64,000 nucleotides of DNA from Sphaerisporangium fuscum (GCF_018531465.1 NZ_JAHDTF010000027.1:107131-171130); one strand, 5' to 3'. Numbered from the stretch's first letter, positions 15,802 through 25,040 are shown. The notes: generated by a model not told the origin, from the letters alone. Numbers and translations: made by a program.

Positions 15802-18609
15802 TCACGAGAGCACGCGCACCAGCTCGACGCGTGAGCGGACACCGAGCCTGGTGAAGATGTTCCTGAGGTGGTGCTCGACCGTCCGGGGGCTGAGGAACAG
15901 CCGGGCCGCCACCTCCCGGTTGGTCGCGCCGTCCGCGACGAGCCGGGCGATCTGGAGCTGCTGCGCGGTGAGCAGCCCGGCCGCCCCGGAGCGGGTCACG
16001 GACGGCGGGACCGCCTCGCCGGCCGCGCGCAGCTCGCGGCGGGCGTGCTCCACCCACAGGCGCGCGCCGTACCGCTCGAACGTCTCCAGCGCCCCGTGCA
16101 GGTGTTCGCGGGCGGCGCCCGGCCGCCGGCTGCGGCGCAGGACGCCGCCGAGGAGCAGCTGGGTGCGGGCCGCCTCGAACGCGCAGCTTCCCTTCCGGTG
16201 CAGCTCGAACGCCTCCCGGAAGCGCTCCTCGGCGTCCCGGGGCTCGGCGAGCAGCGCGTGGCAGCGGGCAGCGAGAGCGAGGCGGTCGGGGTCGCCGGTG
16301 CTCTCCGCCCACCGGTCCAGCATCACCAGCGCGGCCCGCGCCCGTTCGACGTCTCCGGTGCGCGCGGCGCTCTCGACGAGCAGCGGGGTCGCCATGACGC
16401 GGACGACGAGGGGGTCGCCGGTCCTGGCGACCGCCCGCAGCCGGTTCACGGCGTCGGCGTGCCGGTTGGCGGCGACGTCGAGGTGGGCCAGGGCCAGGGT
16501 GCCCAGCGCCTCCGCCACGGCCAGGCCGTGGGCTCCGGCGAGTTCGACGGCGCTCGCCGCCCTGATCCTGCAGCTCTCCTCGTCGCCCTCCACGGCCGAG
16601 GTGAGGGCGAGCCACCCGAGGTGCTGGGCGACGCCGGTCATCGCGCCGGTCTCCCGGGCCAGTCTGAGTCCTTCCAGGGCGCCGGCGGCGACCGCGCCGT
16701 AGCGCCCCATCCACAGCTCGGCCTGGATCGGGACCTCCAGCATCTGCGGCATGCTCGCCACCGCGCCGCGGGCCCGCGCGTACTCCACGCCCCGGGACGA
16801 CAGCCGCAGCGCGCCGGCGCCGTCCCCGAGCAGCAGGCTGGCCACCCCGGCCCAGACGAGCATCGTCGCGCTGTCCACCGAGGACGCCAGATCCACCACG
16901 CGCCTGAGCGAGCCGGCCGCCTCCCGGTGCCGCCCGCGGAACGTCGCCGCCATGCCCGCGAGGTACTCCAGCGCGATCCGCGTCGGGGCGGAGTCGTCCG
17001 CCCGCCCGAGCGACGCCGCCCGCCGGGCGATGGCGAGGAAGCGCCGGTTGTCCCCGGCCAGGTAGCTCGCCTCCCCCGCACGGGCCAGCGCCCGCACGGC
17101 CTGCTCGCGGTCCCGGTCGAGCAGCCACTCGGCCGCCGCGAGCAGGCGGTCGCAGGCGCTGCCGGTCTGCCCGCTGCGCAGCTCCAGGCTGCCGCGGACC
17201 AGTTCCGCCCGTCCCCGCGCCTCCAGGCCGAGCGCGGGGGCGTCCACCCGGGCGAGCAGCCGGCGGGCGCGTGGCGCGAGCCCGGCCCGCCAGGCGTGCC
17301 AGGCCGCCGCGGACAGACGCGCCGCCTTCGCGTCCGGGTACGCGGTCAGCTCGGCGGCCCGTTCCAGCGCGCGGTGGGGCTCGGGGAAGCCCCCGCCGCC
17401 GGCGGCCGGGGGCAGCAGACGGACCAGGTCGTCCGCCAGCGACTCGGGAGGGCCGTCGAGGGCCGCCGCCCGGTGCCAGGCCCGGCGCAGGCGCCGGTGC
17501 TCCTCGTCCAGGACGACGGCGAGCAGGCGGTGCGCCGAGCGCCTGCGGGCCGGGGACGCGGCGGCGTAGATCACCTGCCGCATCATCGGCTCGGGGAAGT
17601 CGTAGCGGCCGTCGTCGCGCTGGACGACGATCCCCTCCCGCTCGGCCGGTTCCAGCACGGTGAGCGCGCCTTCCGAGACGGCCTTGACCAGCGTGGTCAC
17701 GTCCAGGGCCGGATCGGCGGCGATCAGCAGGACCAGGTCGGCGGTCGCGCGGGGAAGCCGGGAGAGCCGGTCGGTGTGGGCCCGCCACAACCGTCCGTCG
17801 CGCGGCGGGATCTCGGGCGGCTCGTCCCGGCCGTTCACCTGCTCCGGGGTGAGCGAGCCGGTCAGCTCGGCCAGAGCGAGCGGATTCCCCCGCGACACCC
17901 GGGCCAGCGCGGCCCGGACGTCCTCGGGCAGCCCGGCGGGGGCGAGGTCGTCGACGACCTGGCGGGACGCCGCCTCGCCGAGGGGACGCAGCGGCAGGCG
18001 AGGGATGTCGGGGGGCGCGACGCCGTCGGCGTCCGCCGCGAGGAGGAGCGCGATCGGTGTGCCCTGCGCGCGGCGGGCCACGAAGAACAGCGCCTCCCTG
18101 CTCGGCGTGTCGAGCCATTGCACGTCGTCCGCGCGGACCACGACCGGGCCTCCGACGGCCAGCAGAAGCCCCATCACGGCCGCCGGCAGCGCCAGCCCGC
18201 CGCCGGACGTGCCCACCTCCAGTGCCTCGCCGAGCACGCGGGCGTGGGCGGCGGGCAGGGACGGCGCCAGGTCCGCCAGCGGCCGCAGCAGCGCGTGGAG
18301 CCCGGCGCAGTCCAGGTGCGTCTCGCTGCGGGCCCCGCGAACCCCGAGCACGACGGGCGCGGGCTCCGGCACACCCGTCGCGACCGTCATGGCCTCGCGG
18401 GGGGCCGCTTCCGGCTCGGGGGCGGCCGGCCGCGCGGCGTGGGAGGCGGCGGTGTCGAGCAGCGCCGTCTTGCCCGTTCCCAGGCCGCCGACGACGAGAA
18501 CCGAACCACCTGCGCCGCGCCGGGCTCCGTCGATCAACCGGCGCAGGGCGGCCGTCTCCTCGTCCCGGCCGCGCAGCGGGGCGGGGCCGCCCCCGGGGGT
18601 CGAGACCAT
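15802..18609 (-). CDS. LAL-type LuxR transcriptional regulator
   Basis: A 935-residue regulator of the large ATP-binding LuxR class. The N-terminus has a Walker A loop GGLGTGKTALLD near residue 40 and a Walker B-like VVVRADDVQWLD near 165. A long helical repeat region follows, and the last 65 residues form a LuxR helix-turn-helix with LTAQQLQIARLVADGATNREVAARL. Such proteins activate pathway genes on binding a ligand and ATP. I start at the ATG at 18609; upstream codons lack family sequence. It reads toward the polyester hydrolase gene on the same strand. Confidence 0.9.
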   Translation of the reverse strand: MVSTPGGGPAPLRGRDEETAALRRLIDGARRGAGGSVLVVGGLGTGKTALLDTAASHAARPAAPEPEAAPREAMTVATGVPEPAPVVLGVRGARSETHLDCAGLHALLRPLADLAPSLPAAHARVLGEALEVGTSGGGLALPAAVMGLLLAVGGPVVVRADDVQWLDTPSREALFFVARRAQGTPIALLLAADADGVAPPDIPRLPLRPLGEAASRQVVDDLAPAGLPEDVRAALARVSRGNPLALAELTGSLTPEQVNGRDEPPEIPPRDGRLWRAHTDRLSRLPRATADLVLLIAADPALDVTTLVKAVSEGALTVLEPAEREGIVVQRDDGRYDFPEPMMRQVIYAAASPARRRSAHRLLAVVLDEEHRRLRRAWHRAAALDGPPESLADDLVRLLPPAAGGGGFPEPHRALERAAELTAYPDAKAARLSAAAWHAWRAGLAPRARRLLARVDAPALGLEARGRAELVRGSLELRSGQTGSACDRLLAAAEWLLDRDREQAVRALARAGEASYLAGDNRRFLAIARRAASLGRADDSAPTRIALEYLAGMAATFRGRHREAAGSLRRVVDLASSVDSATMLVWAGVASLLLGDGAGALRLSSRGVEYARARGAVASMPQMLEVPIQAELWMGRYGAVAAGALEGLRLARETGAMTGVAQHLGWLALTSAVEGDEESCRIRAASAVELAGAHGLAVAEALGTLALAHLDVAANRHADAVNRLRAVARTGDPLVVRVMATPLLVESAARTGDVERARAALVMLDRWAESTGDPDRLALAARCHALLAEPRDAEERFREAFELHRKGSCAFEAARTQLLLGGVLRRSRRPGAAREHLHGALETFERYGARLWVEHARRELRAAGEAVPPSVTRSGAAGLLTAQQLQIARLVADGATNREVAARLFLSPRTVEHHLRNIFTRLGVRSRVELVRVLS

Positions 18610-18764
18610 GACGCCAGTGTTACGCGCGGACGAACCGACGTACCGCACCCAACCGATACTTCCCGATAAATCACGGAAAACCGGTGATTTCCCCGATACA
18701 CCAGTCGAAGAACGACAACCGCGTCCCAAGTGATCCACAAGTCGTGCAGGCCACGCTCTGCGAC

Positions 18765-19271
18765 ATGAGGAACTTATGGCGTCGCATCGCCCTTGTCACC
18801 GCTGTCCTCGCCGTACTGCCGCTGGCCCAGGCCGCGCCGGCGAGCGCCCACCGTCGCTCCGGTGAACTGCTCGTCCGCATCGTCAGCCTGTTCGCCGCCG
18901 ACATCTCGGAGTCCGGCCACGACGAGCTCTACCTGCTCCGGTCGAACAATCTCGTCTGGCCGAGCCAGTACCCCGGCATCAGTACCGCGCGCAACGACTG
19001 CATCGTCTTCGACTCCAGCAGGGCCGAGTGCCCGCCCGGCAGCAACATCCGTGCCGCGGGAGACCAGAACATCAACTGGGCCAATCTCACCGCCTCTGCG
19101 GGGCAGCAGCTCAGGCTGGAACTGTGGGAGGAGGACACCATCGGCGACGACAAGCTGGGCTCGGTCGACATCACCGCCTTCGAGGGAAGGAGATGGGACC
19201 TGACCTGGGCCAAGTCCGGTGACTACGAGTACCGCTTCTCCGTCGCCGTCGTCCCCAACCCCTGGCCGTGA
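18765..19271 (+). CDS. Secreted protein of unknown function
   Basis: A 168-residue protein with a clear Sec signal peptide (RRIALVTAVLAVLPLAQAAPASA). The mature part begins with a beta-rich segment ELLVRIVSLFAADISESG and has DKLGSVDITAFEG, a pattern like C2-type beta sandwiches. Two Cys (NDCIVFD and AECPPGS) are ten residues apart and may form a disulfide. No family is recognised. I chose the ATG at 18765 because it begins the signal peptide; the upstream extension looks non-coding. Confidence 0.7.
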   Translation: MRNLWRRIALVTAVLAVLPLAQAAPASAHRRSGELLVRIVSLFAADISESGHDELYLLRSNNLVWPSQYPGISTARNDCIVFDSSRAECPPGSNIRAAGDQNINWANLTASAGQQLRLELWEEDTIGDDKLGSVDITAFEGRRWDLTWAKSGDYEYRFSVAVVPNPWP

Positions 19272-19335
19272 CCGGCTGACCACACCGGCGACCGGCCGCC
19301 CCGAAGCCACCCCGCTTCAAGGACGGCCGGCGCCA

Positions 19336-19367
19336 TTTTCTGTTATGCCAATTGACACAACAGAAAA
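19336..19367. promoter_or_regulatory. Large palindrome over the RNA-ligase-like promoter
   Basis: TTTTCTGTT (19336-19344) and AACAGAAAA (19359-19367) are perfect 9-base arms. Allowing one mismatch they extend to 12 bases with an 8-base centre. The palindrome covers the -35 hexamer TTGACA at 19352-19357. This is the position for a repressor operator, and its AT-rich flanks stand out in this genome. Confidence 0.75.
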
Positions 19368-19387
19368 TCGGATCTACGGTCCTGGCA
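19352..19387 (+). promoter_or_regulatory. Promoter giving a leaderless transcript
   Basis: TTGACA at 19352-19357, a 17-base spacer, then TACGGT at 19375-19380. The expected transcription start, seven bases on, is the A of the ATG at 19387. No ribosome site precedes that ATG, which agrees with leaderless translation. Confidence 0.6.
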
Positions 19388-20199
19388 TGCCTGAGAGACC
19401 GGGAAGAGGGCGTCCCCGCAAGAATCCCGAGGCCCTCGCCCGATGGACTCCCCCCGAGGGCTGGTCGCGGCTGGTCGCCTGGATCTCCGAGGAGGAGAAG
19501 AAGGCGCTCAAACGCGTCGCCGTGGAGGCCGGCGTCTCCGTCGCCGACCTGGTCCGCGCCCTGGCCGGAGGCCTCGCCGGCGGGGTGATCGCGCCCGAGG
19601 AGCTGATCGGACACGTCAGGAAGGGAACGCAGATCATGGAGAAGATCCCCACGCTGTTCGAGCGGGACGACCGCTTCCACGTGGTCGACCGCCCCCGGGC
19701 CGAGTGCGCGTGGGTGTTCGACGGCGAGGGGACCCCGACGGAGAAGCTCGACGGCACCAACATCCGGCTCACCACCCGCTCCGGCCTGCTGGTGCGGGTG
19801 GAGAAGCGCCGCAACCCCACCAAGGCCCAGAAGGGGCAGGGCATCGTCGACGGGTGGTACGTCGACACCGACGACTCCTCGGCGGAGGACAAGTGGATCC
19901 TCGCCGCGGCCCGCAACACCGACGTGACCGGCTGGCCCGACGGCGAGCACCCCTGCGAGGCCCTCGGTCCCCGCATCCAGGGCAACCCCCTCGGGCTCGA
20001 GGAGCACCTGTGCGTGCCCTTCAACCTGCACGTCCCGGCCTACCAGGACGTGCCGCGCACCTATGCCGGGCTGCGAGACTTCCTGATGGAGCTGGAGAGC
20101 CGGTTCTCCCCCGGACGCCCGGCCGAGGGCATCGTCTTCCACCACCCCGACGGCCGCCGCGCCAAGATCAAGCGCAGGGACTTCCCCCTCAGCGCCTGA
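19387..20199 (+). CDS. RNA-ligase-like nucleotidyltransferase with N-terminal DNA-binding-like domain
   Basis: A 270-residue protein. Residues about 84-270 form an ATP-dependent ligase-like adenylation domain (DUF5565/RNA ligase type). The motif I lysine is Lys120 in EKLDGTN, a motif III-like ALGPRIQGNPLGL follows, motif IV is EGIVFHH near 248 and motif V is AKIKRRDF near 260. Residues 1-80 are extra: an AT-hook-like GRGRPRK at 7-12 and a helical segment (ISEEEKKALKRVAVEAG) like ribbon-helix-helix proteins. An internal ATG at 19636 preceded by AGGAAGGG could make the ligase domain alone. The substrate, RNA or DNA, is not known. Confidence 0.78.
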   Translation: MPERPGRGRPRKNPEALARWTPPEGWSRLVAWISEEEKKALKRVAVEAGVSVADLVRALAGGLAGGVIAPEELIGHVRKGTQIMEKIPTLFERDDRFHVVDRPRAECAWVFDGEGTPTEKLDGTNIRLTTRSGLLVRVEKRRNPTKAQKGQGIVDGWYVDTDDSSAEDKWILAAARNTDVTGWPDGEHPCEALGPRIQGNPLGLEEHLCVPFNLHVPAYQDVPRTYAGLRDFLMELESRFSPGRPAEGIVFHHPDGRRAKIKRRDFPLSA

Positions 20200-20382
20200 A
20201 CGCCCGGCGGGACGAGGGTCCGCGACCCCATCGACCCGCTCCCGGAGGTGTACAACCGGCCGCCCCAGGGGTCAGGCTGGACCCCACGGACATGGAGGCC
20301 CGGGCCGCCGGCCCGCTGATCAGCCGGCTCCTCCCCGAGTGGGCCCGGCGGGCGGCCGGGGCCCGGTCGACGGGGGGCGGCT

Positions 20383-21033
20383 GTGCGGAGACTGGCGCTT
20401 TTCGACCTGGACAACACCCTGGTCGACCGTACGGCGGGCCTTCGCCGCTGGGCCGAGGAGTTCTGCGCGGACCACGGCATCGACGCCGGTCACGTCGACT
20501 GGATCGTCGAGGCCGACGGCGACGGTCACGTGCCGAAGCAGGCGCTCTTCACGCGCCTCCGGGAGCGTTTCGGCCTGCGCGAGCCGGCGGAGGAGCTGTG
20601 GGCGCGATACCGCAGGCGCCAGCCCACCCTCGTCCCCGCCTGCCAGGGCGCCCTGGAGGGCCTGGCCGCGTTACGGCAGGCGGGCTGGACGATCGGCGTG
20701 GTGACCAACGGCTTCGCCGACGTCCAGCTCACCACCATCACCCGAAGCGGTGTGGCCGGGTACGTCGACGCCTGGGCGATCTCCGGAGCCGAGGGCGCCC
20801 GCAAGCCGGACAGGCGGCTGTTCGAGATCGCCGCCGAGCGCTGCGGGGTGAGCCTGGCGAGCGGCGGGTGGATGGTCGGCGACGACCCGGCGGCCGACAT
20901 CGCCGGCGGCCGCGCGGCGGGCCTCAGCACGGTGTGGATCGACCGCGGCCGCTCCTGGCCCGGCAGGACCCCGAAGCCCGACCGTACGGTTCCCGGTGCC
21001 GCGGAGGCCGTCGCGTTCCTCCTCACCCGGTGA
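20383..21033 (+). CDS. HAD superfamily hydrolase
   Basis: A 216-residue HAD phosphatase. Motif I is LFDLDNTLVDRT with both Asp, motif II is VVTNGFAD, motif III lysine is in ARKPDRRLF and motif IV is VGDDPAADIAG. The helical cap after motif I fits subfamily I, close to phosphoglycolate phosphatase-like enzymes. The start is a GTG at 20383 after GGGGGGCGG. The substrate is unknown. The 183 bases between the ligase-like gene and this gene show no clear feature. Confidence 0.88.
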   Translation: MRRLALFDLDNTLVDRTAGLRRWAEEFCADHGIDAGHVDWIVEADGDGHVPKQALFTRLRERFGLREPAEELWARYRRRQPTLVPACQGALEGLAALRQAGWTIGVVTNGFADVQLTTITRSGVAGYVDAWAISGAEGARKPDRRLFEIAAERCGVSLASGGWMVGDDPAADIAGGRAAGLSTVWIDRGRSWPGRTPKPDRTVPGAAEAVAFLLTR

Positions 21034-21215
21034 CGGGCCCATGCGACGTGCGCTCCGAATCGATCCCACCTGATTTCCGAAGCCGCTCCTCCTCGGGAAT
21101 CGCGGCGTCTTTCCAAGGCATTCATAGGGCGAACGATCATCAGTCCCGGCTGACCGGCCGTGGTGATCCGCGGTCCCCGAGCGATCGCGGATCACCGCGG
21201 GCCGGTCGCCGGAGG

Positions 21216-22247
21216 TCAGTGGAGGGCGGGCAGCGCGGCGCCGGCGGCGATGCGCGCCTCGAGCACACCCGGGTCGTCGGTGTACGACAGCGTGGCGCCG
21301 AGCGAGGTCAGCAGGCGCCGCATGCGCACGTTGTCCGACAGCAGGGACGCCCTCACCTCGGCGAAGCCCAGGTCGCAGGCCTGCCGCAGCAGCATGCGCG
21401 CCAGCGCGCCGCCGAGGCCGCGCCCCTGCCAGCGGTCCTCGACCAGGAACGCCATCTCGGCGATGCCCGGGTCCTGCGTGAAGATGAGGTTCGCCATCGC
21501 GACCACCTGGCCGTCGTGGCCCGCGACGATCGAGTGCCCCCGGTCGCGGTCGCACAGCCGGTCGAACATGCGCGGCGGCAGCGCCGGCATGGAGGTGAAG
21601 TAGCGGAACCTGCGCGAGTCCGGGGAGCAGCGGTCGTGCAGGTCCCGCACGGCCTCCCGGTACAGAGGCGTGAGGGGCCGCACCTGCACCTCGGCGCCGT
21701 CGTTCAGCACCACCGGCCGTTCCGTGGGGGCAGCCTCGGCCGGGGGCTGGGCGAGCCGCACGAGGGCCGCGGCCCGCGCGGCCTCGGTCAGCGTGAACGG
21801 CAGGCCGATCCTGCGCAGCCGGATCGCCCGGCGCGGGGCCACGGGCACGGTCAGCAACGTGGGGTCGGGCAGTTCCGAGGAGAGGTCGACGCCGTACACC
21901 CAGCGGGCGTCGTCGGCGCGCATCAGGTCGGCGAGCACCTCCGGCAGCCGCCAGGGGGTGGCCCGCAGCCGGGCGGCGAGCAGCAGCGCGCGGGTCGGCT
22001 CGTCGGTGAGCTCGTGGGCGGTGGCGGGTACGACCTGGACGCGCCGGCCGCCCGCGGCCTCCAGGGCCTCCCGCACGGTCTCGGCCGACGCCGGGATGTC
22101 CGCGACGAACTCGTCCACGGTGCCGTCGGTGTCGGGCTGGACGCTCAGCCCGAGGATGTTGCCGCCCTTGGCCGCGAGCGCGGCGGCGAGGGAGGCCAGC
22201 CGGCCCGGGCGCTCGTCGACAGTGGTACGAATCCGCAAAAATGCCAT
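21216..22247 (-). CDS. ACT domain-GNAT acetyltransferase fusion
   Basis: A 343-residue protein with an N-terminal ACT amino-acid-sensing domain (about residues 2-75, with DERPGRLASLAAALAAKGGNI). A C-terminal GNAT acetyltransferase domain (about 195-335) has the acetyl-CoA loop DRWQGRGLGGALA. ACT-GNAT enzymes of actinomycetes, studied in Micromonospora, acetylate lysines such as those of acetyl-CoA synthetase under amino-acid control. The ATG at 22247 follows AGGGGG at five bases. It could link amino acid status to carbon metabolism. The target here is inference. Confidence 0.88.
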   Translation of the reverse strand: MAFLRIRTTVDERPGRLASLAAALAAKGGNILGLSVQPDTDGTVDEFVADIPASAETVREALEAAGGRRVQVVPATAHELTDEPTRALLLAARLRATPWRLPEVLADLMRADDARWVYGVDLSSELPDPTLLTVPVAPRRAIRLRRIGLPFTLTEAARAAALVRLAQPPAEAAPTERPVVLNDGAEVQVRPLTPLYREAVRDLHDRCSPDSRRFRYFTSMPALPPRMFDRLCDRDRGHSIVAGHDGQVVAMANLIFTQDPGIAEMAFLVEDRWQGRGLGGALARMLLRQACDLGFAEVRASLLSDNVRMRRLLTSLGATLSYTDDPGVLEARIAAGAALPALH

Positions 22248-22541
22248 CAAAACCCCCTGGTGTCGGGACATCAGGATGCAGCCGGAGTGTTACGGCACTG
22301 CTACACCGCCATGAGCCCGGGGTTTCGTTTACACCGTTCGCGGTTGAACGCCGCTTTCCATGCGAGGTGTCATCGATCAGCGATGCTTTCCGTCGCCGGG
22401 CTGCGGGAACGTGACGGATATAGCAGGATGTTGCACCTGGCAGCCGGACGACACCGACCGTACGGCGCCACCACCGCAACGATTCACAGGCAGGAGGAGA
22501 GGGCCCGGACCGGCCGAGCGCCCGGCGGGCCCGCGTTCTCG

Positions 22542-24191
22542 ATGACCGATCTGCTCTTCCGCGGCGGGCGCGTGTTCACCGCCTCGGCACGCGCCGGCGC
22601 CGCTTCACACCCCGGACCCGTCTTCGCCGAGGCGGTGCTGGTCCGCGACGGCCGGATCGCCGCCGTCGGCGCCGAGGCCGACGTCGTACGGCTCGCACGT
22701 CCCGGACACGAGACCATCGACCTCGGCGGCAGGCTGCTGACGCCCGGGTTCACCGACGCCCACATCCACCCCGTCCAGGCCGGGCTCGAACGGCAGAAAT
22801 GCGAGCTTTCGGAGGTGTTCGGGCTCGCGGCGTACGTCGACACGATCGCGCGGTACGCCGAGGCCCACCCCGACCGGAAGTGGATCGAGGGCGGCGGCTG
22901 GGACATGGCCGCCTTCCCCGGCGGGCTCCCCCACCGCACGCAGATCGACTTCGTCGACCGCCCGGTGTACCTCATCCAGCGCGACCACCACGCGGCCTGG
23001 GTGAACACCCGCGCGCTGGAGCTGGCCGGGATCGGCAAGGACACCCCCGACCCCGCCGACGGCCGCATCGAGCGCGACGCCGACGGCACGCCGAGCGGCG
23101 TCCTGCACGAGGGGGCCATGGACCTGGTGGGCCTGCTCCCGCCCCGGCCGACCGCCGGCGACGTCGAAGCCGCGCTCCTGGACGCCCAGGACTACCTGTT
23201 CGGCCTCGGCGTCACCGGCTGGCAGGACGCCATCGTCGGCTCGTACGCGGGCTCCGACGACCACTTCCCGGCGTACGTGTCGGCCGCGGCCTCCGGGCGG
23301 CTGCGCGCCCGCGTCGTCGGGGCCCTGTGGTGGGACCGCACCAGGGGCGCCGACCAGATCGAGGAGATGGTCGAGCGCCGCGCCAGGGCGCAGGGCCTGT
23401 TCACCGCCGGGTCGGTGAAGATCATGCAGGACGGCATCGCCGAGAACTTCACCGCCGCCGTCATCGAGCCCTACTGCAACTGCGGCCCCGACCAGCGCGG
23501 CCTGTCGTACGTCGACCCGGCCCTGCTGAAGGGCTACGTCGCCGAGCTCGACCGGCTGGGCTTCCAGGTGCACTTCCACGCCATCGGCGAGCGGGCCGTA
23601 CGCGAGGCCCTGGACGCGCTGGAGGGCACCCGGCCGGCCAACCGGCACCACATCGCGCACCTGCAGATCGTCGAGCCCTCGGACGTGCCGAGGTTCGCCC
23701 GCCTGGGCGTCACCGCCAACCTCCAGGCGCTGTGGGCGACCCACCACCTGCAGATGGACGAGCTGTGCATCCCCTACCTGGGCGAGGAGCGGTCCTCCTG
23801 GCAGTACCCCTTCGCCGACCTGGTGCGCACCGGGGCCCACCTGTGCGCGGGCAGCGACTGGCCGGTGTCCTCGGCCGACCCGCTGCAGGCCATGCACGTG
23901 GCCGTGAACCGCACCGAACCCGGCGGGTCGGTGCACGCGGGCTACCCGACGGCCCAGACGCCGTTCCTGCCCGGGCAGAGCATCGACCTGGCCACGATCA
24001 TGGCCGCGTACACCGCCGGATCGGCGTGGATCAACCACGACGACGAGGCCGGCGTCATCGCCGAGGGCAACCGGGCCGACCTGGTCGTCCTCGACCGCGA
24101 CCCCTTCGCCCTGCCGCCCGGGGAGATCTGGACCACCCGGGTGGACATGACCTTCCTCGGCGGCGAGGTGGTGTACGCCCGGCGCGCCTGA
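22542..24191 (+). CDS. YtcJ-like metal-dependent amidohydrolase
   Basis: A 549-residue amidohydrolase family 3 protein. The metal site begins with FTDAHIHPVQAG near residue 72, and later family marks are SVKIMQDG, VHFHAIGERAV, HHIAHLQIVEPSD and CAGSDWPVSSADP. The end GVIAEGNRADLVVLDRDPF is typical of imidazolonepropionase-like enzymes. The exact N-acyl or cyclic amide substrate is unknown. The ATG at 22542 lacks a clear ribosome site, while a strong GGAGGAGAGG near 22491 has no start codon at the right distance. A hairpin follows the stop. Confidence 0.88.
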   Translation: MTDLLFRGGRVFTASARAGAASHPGPVFAEAVLVRDGRIAAVGAEADVVRLARPGHETIDLGGRLLTPGFTDAHIHPVQAGLERQKCELSEVFGLAAYVDTIARYAEAHPDRKWIEGGGWDMAAFPGGLPHRTQIDFVDRPVYLIQRDHHAAWVNTRALELAGIGKDTPDPADGRIERDADGTPSGVLHEGAMDLVGLLPPRPTAGDVEAALLDAQDYLFGLGVTGWQDAIVGSYAGSDDHFPAYVSAAASGRLRARVVGALWWDRTRGADQIEEMVERRARAQGLFTAGSVKIMQDGIAENFTAAVIEPYCNCGPDQRGLSYVDPALLKGYVAELDRLGFQVHFHAIGERAVREALDALEGTRPANRHHIAHLQIVEPSDVPRFARLGVTANLQALWATHHLQMDELCIPYLGEERSSWQYPFADLVRTGAHLCAGSDWPVSSADPLQAMHVAVNRTEPGGSVHAGYPTAQTPFLPGQSIDLATIMAAYTAGSAWINHDDEAGVIAEGNRADLVVLDRDPFALPPGEIWTTRVDMTFLGGEVVYARRA

Positions 24192-24197
24192 ACGGGC

Positions 24198-24229
24198 GAA
24201 GGCCCCCGCGGCGATCCGCGGGAGCCTTC
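24198..24229. terminator. Bidirectional terminator between the amidohydrolase gene and rbpA
   Basis: The arms GAAGGCCCCCGCGG (24198-24211) and CCGCGGGAGCCTTC (24216-24229) pair along 13 of 14 bases with a CGAT loop. They lie between two convergent genes, so the hairpin can serve both. Confidence 0.75.
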
Positions 24230-24254
24230 TCAGCGGGAACCTGGTGCGGGAGAC

Positions 24255-24599
24255 CTACCAGGGCGAGCGGTTGTTGCGCAGCCGCTCCAGCGCCTCGGCG
24301 AGGATCGCGGCGCCGTCGGAGTCGCTGCGCCGTTCCTTGACGTAGGCGAGGTGGGTCTTGTACGGCTCGTTGCGCGGAGGCGCGGGCGGGGCCGACTCGT
24401 CCTGACCGGCGGGCAGACCGCAACGGGGGCAGTCCCAGTATTCCGGGACGGCGGCGTCACTGGCGAAACTCGGACGCGTCTCGTGCATGTTGGCGCACCA
24501 GAACGAGACCCGTACCCGAGGGGCCGCCTCGCCACGCTCGGCCTCTCCCATCGGACCGGCACCGACACGGCTACCACGGATCGCGTTGCCACTACCCAC
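24255..24599 (-). CDS. rbpA: RNA polymerase-binding protein RbpA
   Basis: RbpA binds RNA polymerase and the principal sigma factor, stabilises open complexes and raises basal transcription in actinobacteria. The 114-residue product begins GSGNAIRGSRVGAGPMGE and has the zinc ligands in FWCANMHETRP and WDCPRCGLPAG. The C-terminal EPYKTHLAYVKERRS is the sigma-contacting part. The start is a GTG at 24599, fixed by GAGGAG seven bases upstream and by family alignment. It follows secG on the same strand. Confidence 0.97.
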   Translation of the reverse strand: MGSGNAIRGSRVGAGPMGEAERGEAAPRVRVSFWCANMHETRPSFASDAAVPEYWDCPRCGLPAGQDESAPPAPPRNEPYKTHLAYVKERRSDSDGAAILAEALERLRNNRSPW

Positions 24600-24676
24600 G
24601 GATGAACTCCTCGCTTGATCGCCCCGCAGCGCGGCGGGGAAAAGAATCTCTGTCAGGCCCTGCCCGTAAAGGGCGG

Positions 24677-24910
24677 CTACGCCGGCTTCAGCAGCAGGCC
24701 GAGCGCGATGATGCAGATGAACCAGACCGAGCCGGTGATGATCGTGAGCCGGTCGAGGTTGCGCTCCACCACCGAGGACCCGCCGAACGACGACGTGAAG
24801 CCGCCACCGAAGAGATCGGAGAGGCCGCCACCCTTGCCCTTGTGAAGCAGCACGAGCAGCACCATGAGCATGCTCGACAGGATGAGGGCGATGGAGATGC
24901 CGATAATCAC
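24677..24910 (-). CDS. secG: Preprotein translocase subunit SecG
   Basis: SecG is a small membrane subunit of the SecYEG export channel. The 77-residue product has two membrane helices (about residues 2-22 and 55-74) around a Gly/Ser-rich loop with KGKGGGLSDLFGGG, the family signature. It starts at a GTG at 24910 and closes the gap-pgk-tpiA-secG group, as in other actinobacteria. Confidence 0.96.
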   Translation of the reverse strand: MIIGISIALILSSMLMVLLVLLHKGKGGGLSDLFGGGFTSSFGGSSVVERNLDRLTIITGSVWFICIIALGLLLKPA

Positions 24911-25040
24911 CGTGGACCTGTTCCCTGGTTACGCGCGCCGGAGCGCGACCTGACGTGCCCGGCAATCGCCGGGGTGACGATTCAAAGTTTCTCTTTGAGG
25001 GTACGTCGTGATGTCAACTCGTACCTCCCAAACAACACAG

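Noticed and set aside
15440..18118. Long minus-strand frame across the LuxR and hydrolase genes
   Set aside because: It is a frame shadow of the LuxR gene, rich in Arg, Pro and Gly, without motifs.
20200..20382. A possible small gene before the HAD hydrolase gene (MEARAAGPLISRLLPEW-like reading)
   Set aside because: The frame has no stop or ribosome site of its own and runs into the HAD gene in another frame, so support is too weak.
19443..24191. A 1582-codon open frame running across several genes
   Set aside because: Only its last 549 codons (from 22542) are the amidohydrolase. The rest overlaps well-supported genes in other frames and is Arg/Pro-rich shadow sequence.
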